64,000 nt of DNA from Curvularia sp. ZM96. Lineage: Eukaryota > Ascomycota > Dothideomycetes > Pleosporales > Pleosporaceae. This document shows positions 33,784-44,041 of the stretch, one piece after another. A program made the position numbers and the translations under genes. Location of the stretch: positions 806,001-870,000 of the forward strand of contig JAJGBQ010000007.1 in the NCBI GenBank assembly GCA_022457065.1, given 5' to 3'. The notes under the pieces were generated by a model. The model worked only from the letters and a program-made list of their open reading frames with translations, did no database searches and was not told the origin of the DNA. Numbering within the stretch: the first letter of the stretch is position 1; every line of letters begins with the position of its first letter.

Positions 33784-33867
33784 ACTGAAAGCTGCTAGCG
33801 TTTGGCTCAGAGTATTGCAACACAAACCAGGCAATGCACCAACGACACAACACACCAAGCTGCCAAC

Positions 33868-35139
33868 ATGCCAAAGCGCACGCATTCTGCAAGTAGCACT
33901 ACTTCGACTGGCAAGAGTGACTACAACGTCGGCTCCGACATCTTTCACTCAACACACACAAATACAAACCTCGAAACCCAAGGGTGTGCGCTGACGCACG
34001 AAAACCTCAGAGTCCATACTCTCAGCACATCCTCACATAAATTGGAGATCGCTTCGGATACCGGTAGCTCCATGTCGGCGCGCTCTGGTTCGCCAACGCG
34101 GAGTGCCTGGGACACGCTCGCCACGCTTCAAGCTTACCGTATCGAAGTCGATACAAATCGCGAGTTGCCGGGCGATCTTAAGAGCCATCTCGACACAGTA
34201 TTGTCACGTAAAAGACTTGGAACTCGCTCGCCCAATGCCAGCCGCATCGTACAACATCGCCTTGCCGCCTCACTTGATAATGAGGCCACAGGTATTCACC
34301 GCATGGAGCCGTTGTTACTATTTGCCGGCGAAGATGACCCAAGCGCGATCCATCCCGTGCCTATGATCTCCAGCAAACTCAACTTCAACCTGTCCCGCGA
34401 TTTCCTCCCTCCGGCACCTCTTGGCACGACGCTGCCTGAACTGTCGCAGCCTCAGCCAGATACGATCATCGGATATCTGTCCGCTTTGCAGGCCTCCAAG
34501 TCTGCACTGCAGACTGCCTTTACGCTTCAGGAAGAAGCTGCGCTCGCCGAATTTACACTCAACCCTGTCCTCATCTTCCCTTTCCTTAGTTCCCAATGGA
34601 AGCCCGCTACTGGCGAATCGCACTTGATTGCCCACTATCAGAGTGCCCGTGATGGCGCTGCGATTATCCGCTACCTCGACCAGTTCTACAGCATCGCCCA
34701 CGGCCGACCTGCAACAGCCCTTGAATGTGCACACGTCTCTTTCACTTGTGATATCCAGGCGCTCAACATCTGGCTGCACTGGCGCGAGCTGGACCCAGAT
34801 GGTGTTGCGACATACTACATGAAGAGCATCTTCGACTGCACTTTGCGTAATGAGAAGCACCTTCTCGAAGCGCGGGAGCTGCTGTGGAATCACATCGATT
34901 ATGCGTTAGACAGCCGGCTGCACTCGCTGAAAGCTACGCTCCCTTCTTTCTGCACTGAATTTCGTAAGCGGAAATCCAAGCCCACTGAAGCTAGCTCCAG
35001 AGCCTCCGTTCAATCAGACTCCACTGCCCTCGCCTCAGTCTCCTTGCCCACGCCCGAGTCGAGTCGTAATCCCCCTGAGCCGAGCAAATCAAAACGGTAC
35101 AAGAAGCGGCCATGGACGGAAGAGACTGCTGATGGGTAG
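33868..35139 (+). CDS. DUF7924-like fungal protein
   Basis: Intronless; 423 residues from the ATG at 33868 (MPKRTHSASS), or 445 from an in-frame ATG at 33802. The first 150 residues are low-complexity. The C-terminal half resembles the domain I recall as DUF7924 in Pfam, often found in many copies in Dothideomycetes: HLIAHYQSARDGAAIIRYLD, then HVSFTCDIQALNIWLHWRE and TYYMKSIFDCTLRN, ending LWNHIDYALDSRLHSLKATL. The tail is basic (KRYKKRPW). Family function unknown. The gene is bracketed by direct repeats in the same orientation, which suggests it was inserted or duplicated as a unit. Confidence 0.65.
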   Translation: MPKRTHSASSTTSTGKSDYNVGSDIFHSTHTNTNLETQGCALTHENLRVHTLSTSSHKLEIASDTGSSMSARSGSPTRSAWDTLATLQAYRIEVDTNRELPGDLKSHLDTVLSRKRLGTRSPNASRIVQHRLAASLDNEATGIHRMEPLLLFAGEDDPSAIHPVPMISSKLNFNLSRDFLPPAPLGTTLPELSQPQPDTIIGYLSALQASKSALQTAFTLQEEAALAEFTLNPVLIFPFLSSQWKPATGESHLIAHYQSARDGAAIIRYLDQFYSIAHGRPATALECAHVSFTCDIQALNIWLHWRELDPDGVATYYMKSIFDCTLRNEKHLLEARELLWNHIDYALDSRLHSLKATLPSFCTEFRKRKSKPTEASSRASVQSDSTALASVSLPTPESSRNPPEPSKSKRYKKRPWTEETADG

Positions 35140-35226
35140 GTGTAAACTCTCCTGCAACCAGTAAAACCAAAAGATCAAAACAAGCCCACCTACAAGGACA
35201 AGCTACAAACACAGAGATCATGAACA

Positions 35227-35365
35227 ACTGTGGCAACTACAGCTGTTTTCAAAAGTAGAGTGGCAAGCATGAGAACACAGTAAACAATAATTTACTGTGA
35301 CAACTATGGAAACTGTTTCCAAGTAAGTTGCCATTCTCCGGTCTCACCAGTTGTGAGAGCGGTAA
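35227..35365 (+). repeat. Inner direct repeat, right copy
   Basis: Continuous counterpart of the split left block; shares ACTGTGGCAACTACAG, TACTGTGACAACTAT and CACCAGTTGTGAGAG in the same order. Confidence 0.6.
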
Positions 35366-35389
35366 AGTCGACAATCGTGTTTTCATGTA

Positions 35390-35412
35390 TTCATCATTGC
35401 TGTGACGTCATA
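35390..35412 (+). repeat. Outer direct repeat, right copy
   Basis: Same orientation as 33430-33452, one mismatch; contains TGACGTCA at 35403-35410. Confidence 0.7.
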
Positions 35413-35810
35413 GCACACGGCGAGGCCTGTTACGCACGCATTTGCGTTCCAATATAGTCTCTCGGCAGTGGTGTAATTCCAGACAGTAAAGTTTTAGATG
35501 GAATCAAGGTGGGTTCGACTTGAATTGAAATTAGAATGATAAGAGCTAGAGGAGGGTCCCATGCCAAACGGTGGATTTACTTTGAATAGGAAGCCTTTTA
35601 ACAAGAAGCATTGGCTCTCCCTGGTCATCTTGTATATGTACAATATCTCTTTCAAAGCACATGAGAAGCCCTGCCTATCGTGATCATTACTCCAGCATGC
35701 TCTAAACACCCCATCGCTTTGTGCCTCTCATGCAGTTGTTCCATCTTTGTGCGATCCCATCCCGTGCACCTGATAATTTTCTGGCCAATTGAAAAGAATG
35801 TCGTGTACGC

Positions 35811-36209
35811 TTATCCGGAGCTGTTCTTTGGCGCGCTGCCTGCACCACTGCTCTTCTTTTCCGGTGCGCCTCCGTGTCCTCCAACGTCAGGGCTGTTGGG
35901 TTCACTGACATCCTTGTTGCCCGGGCTAACATTCAGGCTGTTCTGCTTTCCACCAGCATCTTTCTCAGCTGATGCCTCTGCCTCCTCGGGGGATGTCTGC
36001 GAGGAATCAAAAGCTGCGCTTGTGTGTGCTGCGCCGTCGTCGGAGCCAGACTTGGCGTACTCGGTCGATCGTGGCTTAAGTGTATCCTTGTCTTGTGCGT
36101 CTTTCTGTGCAAACCTTGCGGGAGTTGTAGAGACAAAGCGGGAACTGAGGGATTGAGGACGAGCGAAAGATGCGCGTTGGACGGCGCGTGCGGGTTGGAT
36201 GCGGAACAT
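35811..36209 (-). CDS. Small predicted mitochondrial protein
   Basis: 132 residues from the ATG at 36209 (MFRIQPARAVQ). The N terminus is a basic amphipathic leader ending in SSRFVSTTPARF, a strong mitochondrial targeting pattern. The mature part is hydrophilic, acidic and serine-rich (STEYAKSGSDDGAAHTSAAF is the most protein-like stretch), with a glycine/serine tail and no membrane span. I have seen similar sequences in many filamentous ascomycetes, without a known function. It lies on the same strand as the other small mitochondrial-type gene at 32976-33293, but the two are not obviously homologous after the leader. Confidence 0.6.
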   Translation of the reverse strand: MFRIQPARAVQRASFARPQSLSSRFVSTTPARFAQKDAQDKDTLKPRSTEYAKSGSDDGAAHTSAAFDSSQTSPEEAEASAEKDAGGKQNSLNVSPGNKDVSEPNSPDVGGHGGAPEKKSSGAGSAPKNSSG

Positions 36210-37126
36210 GTTGAGAATGAGATTGTACTTGTGAATGTTGTTTTCGGGAACGCGTGGTGAGTTGAAGCTCTTGAATGATTTATCAGGCCCCAATTGTAAG
36301 ATGAAAGAATCCTGGGAATCGGTTTTCGCTGATATACGTAGTTTGGGAGAGCTTGGGCGAGGTGACGAGTAGATGCATAAAGCTCCTACGACGATGGAAT
36401 GACGTCGATATGCCGAGGTATGGCCGAGGAACTCTTATCACGTGATGTGCCCACACGATTGGTGAGCTTGCTGTTGCTCTTCGCGTCTTCAACGCATGGG
36501 GCTATACCAATATGCTCTAAATGAATGACTCAATCTCCACGAAGAATTTTTTGTGTTTTGTCAAACAACCTCTCTCCAGCATGGAGAACTGATCTTGTTT
36601 CCGATTTCTACTTTTGTGCGTGGATTGCCGCCTGGGGTCTTAAATGAATCAAGCTTCTTTGGATTCTTGGGAAACCTTAATGGTCGCGATAAATCTACTA
36701 CTGCATTCCGTAGCCGACAGCAATGGTGCTTTGTTGACGAGAACACGGTGGCACTATGATAAGGCATACAACTAGCCATATTAGGATTCTCGAAGACTCA
36801 GCTCTTCACATTTCCGTGGCTTCATTCGTTCGCCTTCTTATCATTCCAGTCATGGTCAGCACTAAATCTCATTCAGGAAATACCAACTATTCTGCAGCAA
36901 TGGGTCTTCTTAGGCCAGGAGAGTCCAGGCTTTCAGGTAATGGTCACGTGCCGGGGTCTAGCCATTGGTGCCTTGTTAGGCGCCTTTCGCTCGTACACTC
37001 GAAGGAGTCATTGAACAGAAACTTTAAATAAGGATACCTCTAAGACACCTGGAGTTTCTGTCGTTATTTTAACTTACCAGACCCGTCACTAAACTCTACC
37101 AAGAGTCTTGCTTTTGCATATCGACT
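36210..37126. other. Divergent promoter region
   Basis: Spacer between the small mitochondrial-type gene and the MOSC fusion gene. It carries TCACGTGA at 36438-36445 and a GTCACGTGCC site near 36943. Short open frames are unsupported. Confidence 0.5.
36438..36445. promoter_or_regulatory. TCACGTGA E-box-like site
   Basis: Palindromic bHLH-type site about 230 bases upstream of the small mitochondrial-type gene start at 36209. Assignment by motif only. Confidence 0.3.
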
Positions 37127-38809
37127 ATGACAGTCGCAAGTTGGATTCCTCCGCCCCCACCAGATCCCGATACACTCAAGAATCCTCCTCCCTTCTCTCC
37201 CTTCCCCGTAGTTCAGCTCCGCGCCGGCAAAATTAGAAAAGCTCTCTGGAATGGCAAAATCGAATCCGCAATTTACAAAACTCCTTTAACTGGCCCAGTC
37301 GAAGTCGCTGAACTAGGCATTACCACAGATGCACATGCCTTCTCTAAGCACGTGAGCCCTGACAAGGCTCTCCTTCACTACTGTACATCTCATTACGATG
37401 AATGGAAGAAGGAACTACCAGAATCCGAGCAATACTTCAAACCCGGTGCATTCGGCGAGAATCTATTCAATACCGAAGTCAGCGAGAAGAACCTTTGCAT
37501 TGGTGATCGACTTGCCATTGGAGACATCATCGTCGAAGTCAGCGAGCCACGAGGACCATGCTTCAAACTCAATCATCGATTCGAGGTAAAGAACATGGCA
37601 AAGCGCACTCAGACTCTTTTGCGCACTGGCTGGTTGTATCGCATTATTAAGACAGGGACTATCTCAGCCGGAGATATGATCTCATTGTTAGACCGACCGA
37701 ACCCTGAATGGACAGTGGCGCGTGTCATGTACTACCTTTTTATTGAAACCGACAACATGGATATGATGAAGAAGATTGTTCAGATCCCGCAGCTTGGCCG
37801 GGATGTCAAGAGCCAGTTCCAGGCGAGACTTGACAAGGGCGTAACCGAGGATCAGAGCGGCAGATTGTTCGGCGGCGAAGACGAGAAAACGCTCACCTGG
37901 AATGAATATCGTCTGGCTGAGAAGAGGAAAGAGACCAACACTGTCACAGCGTTCACATTTGAGGCTATAGACGGAGCTTCCGATGCCCTGCCTGTGGAAC
38001 CGGGCAGCCATGTACGACTGAAGCTAGGTGGGAAATTGGTACGCGCCTACTCGGTCGTTGGCGGAACATCCAAACGTTTTGAACTCGGTGTTGCCCTTGA
38101 ACCTGACAGCCGCGGTGGGTCGAAGTATCTGCACGAGCAAACTAAGGCTGGCGACATTCTGACTGTTGGACGCATCACTGCCAGCTTTCCACTTGCCAAA
38201 GACGCAGACCGCCACATTATCATCGCTGGTGGCATTGGCATTACAGCCTTCCTGGTAGCACTGGAGCACCTTCAGAGAACCAAGCAAAAGTTTCATCTTC
38301 ACTATGCCGTCGCTGATGAAGTGCCCTTCGCAGTCCGGATTGCAGCACTAGGTTCTGATGTGACAATCTACAGGAAGTCGATGGGGCAGCGGCTAGATGT
38401 CTCTGATATCCTAGGTAAAGCAGATGACCGAACTCACATCTACACTTGTGGGCCGGCTCGACTTATGGACGATGTTGTCCACACTGCGAAGTCGTACAAT
38501 ATCCCTGAGTCGTCCGTTCACATCGAGGCATTCACGGTTACAACTTCTGGCGATCCATTTACAGCAAGACTCAAGCAGAGTGACAAGGTAGTAGAAGTCG
38601 GCCCCACCCAGTCTCTGCTTGATGCGCTCAAGGCCGTGGGTATGGACATTGATAGTTCATGCGAAGTGGGCAATTGCGGGACGTGTAAGGTAGATGTATG
38701 TTCGGGACGTATTGAGCACCGGGGTACCGCATTGCAGGGCTCAGAAAAGGAAGAAAGCATGCTGAGTTGCGTCAGCAGAGGTATAGGCACGATTGTCCTT
38801 GACTTGTAA
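37127..38809 (+). CDS. MOSC domain - ferredoxin reductase - [2Fe-2S] ferredoxin fusion
   Basis: Intronless, 560 residues. The N-terminal 190 residues form a MOSC domain (molybdenum-cofactor-binding type) with GITTDAHAFSKHVSPDKALLHY, FGENLF and a EPRGPCFKLNHRF segment holding the conserved cysteine. A short 3-alpha-like linker follows. Residues about 240-470 are an FAD/NAD oxidoreductase module: VRAYSVVGG (flavin binding), IIAGGIGITAFLVAL (nucleotide) and YTCGPARLMDDV. The C terminus is a plant-type ferredoxin with C513, C518, C521 and C549. The layout matches bacterial YiiM/phthalate-dioxygenase-reductase-like fusions, suggesting electron transfer from NAD(P)H to a Mo-cofactor- or N-hydroxyl-dependent reaction; the true substrate is unknown. 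Confidence 0.88.
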   Translation: MTVASWIPPPPPDPDTLKNPPPFSPFPVVQLRAGKIRKALWNGKIESAIYKTPLTGPVEVAELGITTDAHAFSKHVSPDKALLHYCTSHYDEWKKELPESEQYFKPGAFGENLFNTEVSEKNLCIGDRLAIGDIIVEVSEPRGPCFKLNHRFEVKNMAKRTQTLLRTGWLYRIIKTGTISAGDMISLLDRPNPEWTVARVMYYLFIETDNMDMMKKIVQIPQLGRDVKSQFQARLDKGVTEDQSGRLFGGEDEKTLTWNEYRLAEKRKETNTVTAFTFEAIDGASDALPVEPGSHVRLKLGGKLVRAYSVVGGTSKRFELGVALEPDSRGGSKYLHEQTKAGDILTVGRITASFPLAKDADRHIIIAGGIGITAFLVALEHLQRTKQKFHLHYAVADEVPFAVRIAALGSDVTIYRKSMGQRLDVSDILGKADDRTHIYTCGPARLMDDVVHTAKSYNIPESSVHIEAFTVTTSGDPFTARLKQSDKVVEVGPTQSLLDALKAVGMDIDSSCEVGNCGTCKVDVCSGRIEHRGTALQGSEKEESMLSCVSRGIGTIVLDL

Positions 38810-39134
38810 ATTTCTCCACACAGCATGCGACTGCCAGCTGCGGCATCTAGTTACTGCACCAATAGCAACGACACTGCTTTCGAGACCAGCGAATTCACTT
38901 CAAACGAACAGAAGAAGACTAGTGATACTTCAAAGTAGTTTAACAAAATGTTTCGCAGGCTGATTTCGCCCACTACTATCCCATCTAAACGCCATCCTGA
39001 AATCCCTAATCCAATGCTTTATGCAAATGCAAAAATAATCAATCATCCCACCGCATGTTCAGCATTAAACTCTTCACCTCCTGACTACTCAGCCCTTTTC
39101 TCCTCTCCACCTCTCCCCCTTTGTTAGAAGAGAG
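38810..39134. other. Convergent 3' flanks
   Basis: Short spacer between the MOSC gene and the small membrane protein gene; nothing else seen. Confidence 0.4.
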
Positions 39135-39430
39135 TCACATGCTACCGTTAAACCACCAAGCCGCCGCAGCCGGCCATCCGAGAATAACGGCGTAGAAGGG
39201 GAAGTAGCTACAAGCAGCACAGTCAGCGTCAAAGTTTCTTACTGGGGTGTTGATGGATGGTGCAGGAGTGGGACTTACACAGCACTTGTCTTTGCGAGTT
39301 TCTGGCCTAGGTCGCCTGCGCGCCAGGCGTGAGGGGTCATGGAGATGGGGTTGCGAGCGAAAGGGTGAGGCTCGACCATGCCGCGGGAGAGGGTGCGCCA
39401 CATGATGCGTGCTTGAGTTGGGGAAGGCAT
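39135..39430 (-). CDS. Small single-span membrane protein (probably mitochondrial)
   Basis: Two exons, 39430-39279 and 39207-39135, with a 71-nt intron, give 74 residues. The start is MPSPTQARIMWRTLSRGM; the splice join yields TSAVYFPFYAVILGWP, which begins the only membrane span (about 50-69), followed by AAAAWWFNGSM at the C terminus. The size, basic N terminus and tryptophan-rich span are typical of accessory subunits of respiratory complexes, but I cannot assign it to one. Exon edges are well supported because the join creates a continuous hydrophobic helix. Confidence 0.6.
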
Positions 39431-40429
39431 CTTCTTTGATAGTTTGTTTTGGAGTAAAAAGCCGAATAGATTTGTTGTTTGGTTGATTGTTTGGAAATTG
39501 AAGGACTTGGACCGGCTCTCGAGTAGGTTGGTCTTGTAGTTTAGGTCTGTTGTACTTGTGTATCTGATATGTAGACTCTAGTCTAAAGTCGTATTGTAGT
39601 TGGTGTTATTGATGCTGATGTTAAAGCTGATGTAGAATACACCATAACGAGCCCTCTGTGTCTATTTATCACAGCCTACGAAAAGGAAGCCAATGACTCT
39701 ACAGATATCGCACCACCGGTCCTCAAAGCGATCGCGTGAGATTCGCCCTCATAATCCTTGGTCCAAGAACACCCGCATCCTGCCTACCCTCAGTTTCCGA
39801 TTCATCATCCACCGGCCCGCCGTATGTAGGCCCTGACAAAACCAAAAGGAAAAAGGTCGTGCTAGATGCCGAAGCGTGCACGAGAAAAATACCCAAATAG
39901 GTAACAAGTCAGATTTTGCATCGAAGACAGTCGCGCGTTGCCGGCAGGATTTACCAGGTTGGGCGGCTTTCTAGAGTGCCGCCGTGCGGTGCAGGGGGCA
40001 GTGCGTGTTGGTGGTCGCGAGAGAATGGGGTGATATTTTGTTTTTGCTCGAGGCGGCGGCCGCCGAAAGGCGGGTGCGGCATGGGCTTACCTAGCCGATG
40101 CGCCTGCGTGCCCATGGCCGCACGACAATGGGGTGATGTGCTGACATGCAGGGCTGCGAGTGTGTTTGGAAGCGGATTATTCAATTTAGAGATAAGTTCA
40201 TTACGATTCGTAGGCAGTAGTTGGTGTTGTTTCAAGGTATGATGCATAGACTTTCTGCTGTGCTCGGTGTCATTGGTGAGTATTTTCCCATGAACGTCAC
40301 CGTTGTGAATGGATAGATCGCCACTCGAGCGCTTCGAACGGGTAAATGTAGTAGAAAAGTAACAAATGTCGGGTATAATACTATCACACATGCTGACTGA
40401 CCACCGCCTGCACCCCGCAAACTTCCTGC
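39431..40429. other. Intergenic region upstream of small membrane protein
   Basis: Promoter side of the 39.4-kb gene and 3' flank of fmp52. Open frames on both strands overlap and show no family resemblance; no gene called. Confidence 0.4.
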
Positions 40430-41187
40430 TCACTGCTTACCCAGCTCGACAATCTCCCCCATCTCCAACATCCACACCCCGTCTTCCCTCTTCCCCTCGA
40501 CACAGCGCACTCCTGCCTGCACCACCGCTCTCGCAATAACACTCGCATCTTGCGCCCACCAATCCGTCAACTTCCCACTCCCAGCCAGTCCCTTCAAGCC
40601 CTTTGCCAAACCCCTCAGCACCGCCTCCGCCGGCCGACTCTCGTCCCTATCTCCGACAATCAGACCCGGTCGCACGATCACAGTATGCTTGAAGCCCAGA
40701 CTCTTGACCGCCTCCTCCAACTCGCCCTTCATCTTCGGATACGCAAAGTACGAGTTCGCATTGGCGCCGTTGGATGAGATGAGGACGCATACGTCTGTGC
40801 CTGCTTGTTTGGCTGCTTTGGCTAGGTCCAGGGCCAAGTCATAGTCGATCTTCCGCTGGGCTTCGACGCTGCCAGCTTGCGCGCGTGTGGTCCCTAGAGC
40901 GCTGAAGAAGACTTTGGGTGGCTCGGCTGAGGGGAACTGGGCTGGCCATTGCGACGAGTCGGTGGAGATGATGGGCTGGAGTTTGGTCGAGCCGTTGGGG
41001 TTGGGCAGGTCGCGGCGCGAGAAGGCGTGAACGGAGGAAAAGGAGGGGTGTGCGAGAAGAGTAGAAAGGATGTTTGAGCCCTAAGGACATACGTTAGATG
41101 TGTGTTCAAGAGTGGAATACCAGAGGGCTGAGGTTGCATGGTACATACGACAAGGCCGGTGCTGCCAACGAGTACTGCCTTCGCCAT
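40430..41187 (-). CDS. fmp52: Fmp52-like NAD(P)-binding protein, mitochondrial outer membrane
   Basis: Two exons, 41187-41149 and 41080-40430, give 229 residues, matching the family length. The join restores the Rossmann start AKAVLVGSTGLVGSNILSTL, with the glycine motif GSTGLVGS. Downstream come FSRRDLPN, ALGTTRAQAG and ISSNGAN; the YAYP-like FAYPKMKGELEE holds the YxxxK-type lysine, and IVRPGLIVGDRDESRPAE follows. This is a short-chain-dehydrogenase-like protein related to human HTATIP2/TIP30; yeast Fmp52 locates to mitochondria and ER. Its substrate is unknown. Confidence 0.9.
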
Positions 41188-41564
41188 TGTTGAAAGCTCA
41201 GATTATCGGTAAGTTGGTGAATTAGGCGCCTTGTGAATCTGTGTGTTGAGAAAGACGTTATGCGCAATCGCTCAGGAAATTCTGGGCCAAACCCGGCGGC
41301 ATGACGTTATGCCGAGGTGTCTCCGCAATGTATCGACGGCGCGAACGCGTTCGCGACCATGGAAAGGCATAGAGGAAGAGCTTCTGCATGCCTGCTTTGG
41401 CCCCAGTCACAAGCATAGTTTGGACGTATGTGAAGACAATATTCTTGTCCGATCACATTGGCACAACATCCATGACTTCAAGAGACTCCCCAAAGGTTGA
41501 GCTTCGCATTCAGACTACCTAAACCAGAACAAAACCTTCACTATCCCCTCAACCCTGACCCATC
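41188..41564. other. Spacer between fmp52 and 3-PGDH gene
   Basis: fmp52 upstream flank and 3' flank of the dehydrogenase gene. No gene seen. Confidence 0.4.
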
Positions 41565-43408
41565 TCAAAAATTCACAACACTCGCCTCCAGCACGCCCTC
41601 CTCCCCAATGAGCATCTTCAGCACATCACCTCCCACCGGCTTATCCACACCCAAAATCATCAACGCCTCATTGCTCCTCTTCTCTCCTCCACCTTGCCCA
41701 TTTTGTCTCTCCTCCACTTCCTCATCCAACGGCGCCACATTCATAAACTTGATATTGACCCCCGCCTTCCCAAGCTGATTCCCCACGTACCCAATCTTGC
41801 CTACTGAGTCGAAGTTCCGGCAGATAATCAGTGTGCCGCGGGGTACAAATTCGCCCTTGAACTTGTCGAGGCGTGAGATAAAGGGGCGGTTGCCGGATAC
41901 GAAGCCTTGGATGATTTGATCGTCTTCGGGTCTGTCTTGGGCGGAGCGTGTGCCAGAGCGAGATTGCTGCGAAACGGAGCGAGAGGCGCGGGCGCGGAGG
42001 GTGATGAATGATGAGTAGGGTTTTTCGTCGTCGCTCTCGCGGGAGCGTTGCTCGTTGATGAGGATGCCGCGCTCTTTTGCGAGAATCTCGGCGTTGACGA
42101 TGTTGATGTTGAGGCCGTCGCTGGATGTAATAGGTGTCAGTAAGCCTTTGACGAGTGCGGCAAATAGAGGCTTGGTTGTATTGATCGTGGCGAGATTTCC
42201 TTCGTAGATCAGGTCGAAGGTTGTGCGGAACGAATCCTTCTTCACGCTGGAGTAGTGTTGAGTGTACAAACTGCCCATCTTCTCAACCAAACTGATGAAA
42301 GGTTGAAGGGTGCGGTATTCATCGGGAAGTACGATAGGAGCATTGACTGCAGAGCGGGGAAGTTCCCCTGAGAGAATAGACACCACTTGTTCGCAAACAT
42401 CGATAGAGACGTTCTCTTGCGCTTCTTTGGTCGACGCTCCAAGATGGGGCGTTGCAACTACCTTTGGATGCGCTATTAATCGAGTCGCGGATGAGTTTGG
42501 CTCGGGAGGTTCTGAAGTGAAGACATCGATTCCAGCTCCTGCAATTTTGCCAGCGTCCAAAGCTTCGAAGAGGGCATCTTCGTCGATCATTCCGCCTCGT
42601 GCAACATTCAAAATCCGCGCAGTGGGCTTCATCGTCTCCAGCTCTGCTTTTCCAATCATACCTTTCGTGGAAGCAATTAGAGGCGTATGGAGCGTCAGGA
42701 AATCTGCTTCCTTCAAGATTTCTGCAAGGCTAGGCTTCAGAGTGACTGAAGCTGCCGCTGCCAGATTTGGATTGGCATAAGGGTCGTATGCGATGAGTCG
42801 CATGCCTAAACCATTGGCAATTCGAGCGACCGTGAGACCGACTATGATAAAGTGAGCAGTATTCACACTCTTTTCTCTTCTGCATTACCTTTGCCCAAGC
42901 CAACTATAGCAAGAGTCTTGCCCTTGGCCTCTACTCCCACAAGCCGACTTCGCTCCCATTTGCCCGCCTTGATACTTTGTGAAGCATCACCCACGTTCCG
43001 GGCAACGGCCATCAACACTTGTCTGGATTAGCAGATACTTCATTCACATTCGTTGACCTGCTTACACGCGATTGTATGTTCTGCTGCCGCATTGATGTTC
43101 CCGGAAGGCGAGTTGACGACGATGATGCCATGTTGAGTCGCGCTTTGGACGTCTACGTTATCCACACCAACACCTGCACGTGCTACCACTTTCATGTTCT
43201 TCGCCGCTCCCAGTAGGTCAGCCGTCACTTTGGTTTCGGAGCGGACAATCAGAGCATCATATTCGCCAATTATGCTCTTGAGCTCCTCGGGGCTGAGTCC
43301 TTTCTTTTCATCTACGTCGAACTGATCCTTCAATAAGGCGAGGCCATCCGGTGAGACCTTCTCTGGTATAAGAATCTTGCGCTTTTGGGTATGCTGAAGG
43401 ATAGCCAT
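41565..43408 (-). CDS. ser3: D-3-phosphoglycerate dehydrogenase
   Basis: First enzyme of serine synthesis: oxidises 3-phosphoglycerate to 3-phosphohydroxypyruvate with NAD+. Three exons, 43408-43068, 43022-42889 and 42841-41565, give 583 residues. The joins rebuild EHTIAQVLMAVARN and TLAIVGLGKVGLTVAR (GxGxxG nucleotide-binding loop). Catalytic residues appear in ARGGMIDEDAL (Arg), the downstream Glu, and TPHLGAST (His). An intervening allosteric-substrate-binding region and a C-terminal ACT domain (ICRNFDSVGKIGYVGNQLGK) suggest serine feedback. A stretch rich in R, S and Q (SRSVSQQSRSGTRSAQDRPE) is a low-complexity insert. Intron 1 is only 45 nt. Confidence 0.95.
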
Positions 43409-44041
43409 TTTGAGTGAAGACTGTGTTACTTTCACTTTCTAGACGTAAAGCTTAGGGTATGAATGGAAACTGAGTTCTATAGAGTTGTTGCAGTGGGATA
43501 GTACAAAGAGCTATGCACGAATGGTGATGTCCTTGATCACATTCACGTATGGATTTCCAAAGTGAAGGACAGTATGGTACTCAAAGAGTCAATGTGTGAT
43601 CCCGCAAGCTGACCCACGCTGAGTACTGTATTTAAGTACATTCAGATGAGCCGCTATCGGTCCCTTACAGCAACCTTCGTTAGATGGTGCTGATACATCG
43701 GAGCTGAGCTGTTGGATCCGGTTACCCCGCACTTTTACCCCACGGGGTACGTCCACGGCGAGTTGAATGGATGTACCTAAACAATGGGACAAGTATGCAA
43801 TTAACTCATGGCTGATCATTGAATACCTTTCCAATGCATATGATCTGTGATAGCGCTAGATAAACATTTAGTCTCCCATAGGAATTGTTTGATTGTAAAA
43901 AAGAATATTCGTCGTGGTACCGTGACGCGGATCAGTCGTATAGCACAACTGGCTAGCTCGAAGCGGGGTTAAAATCATTGGAGGGTGAATTTGTGTCGCG
44001 TGGGATATGTACATGACGGGCGGATGGTCGGCGCCGCCCAT
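43409..44041. other. Spacer between serine-pathway gene and glyoxalase
   Basis: Promoter side of the dehydrogenase gene; includes an inverted repeat (43723-43749). A tail-to-head arrangement with the glyoxalase gene; no other gene. Confidence 0.45.
43723..43749. promoter_or_regulatory. Inverted TACCCCG / CGGGGTA pair
   Basis: Seven-base arms spaced by 13 bases, about 315 bases upstream of the 3-PGDH start. The left arm, read on the reverse strand, contains GCGGGG, which fits the CreA consensus SYGGRG. Role inferred. Confidence 0.25.

Larger units (their letters stand above)
33294..33867. other. Repeat-rich spacer left of the DUF7924-like gene
   Basis: Contains a CRE-like TGACGTCA (33443-33450) in a 23-base direct repeat, and repeat copies at 33531-33612 and 33706-33783 that recur on the other side of the next gene. 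Confidence 0.6.
35140..35810. other. Repeat-bearing spacer right of the DUF7924-like gene
   Basis: Holds the right copies of the inner (35227-35365) and outer (35390-35412) direct repeats, then ordinary intergenic sequence. No gene. Confidence 0.5.
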
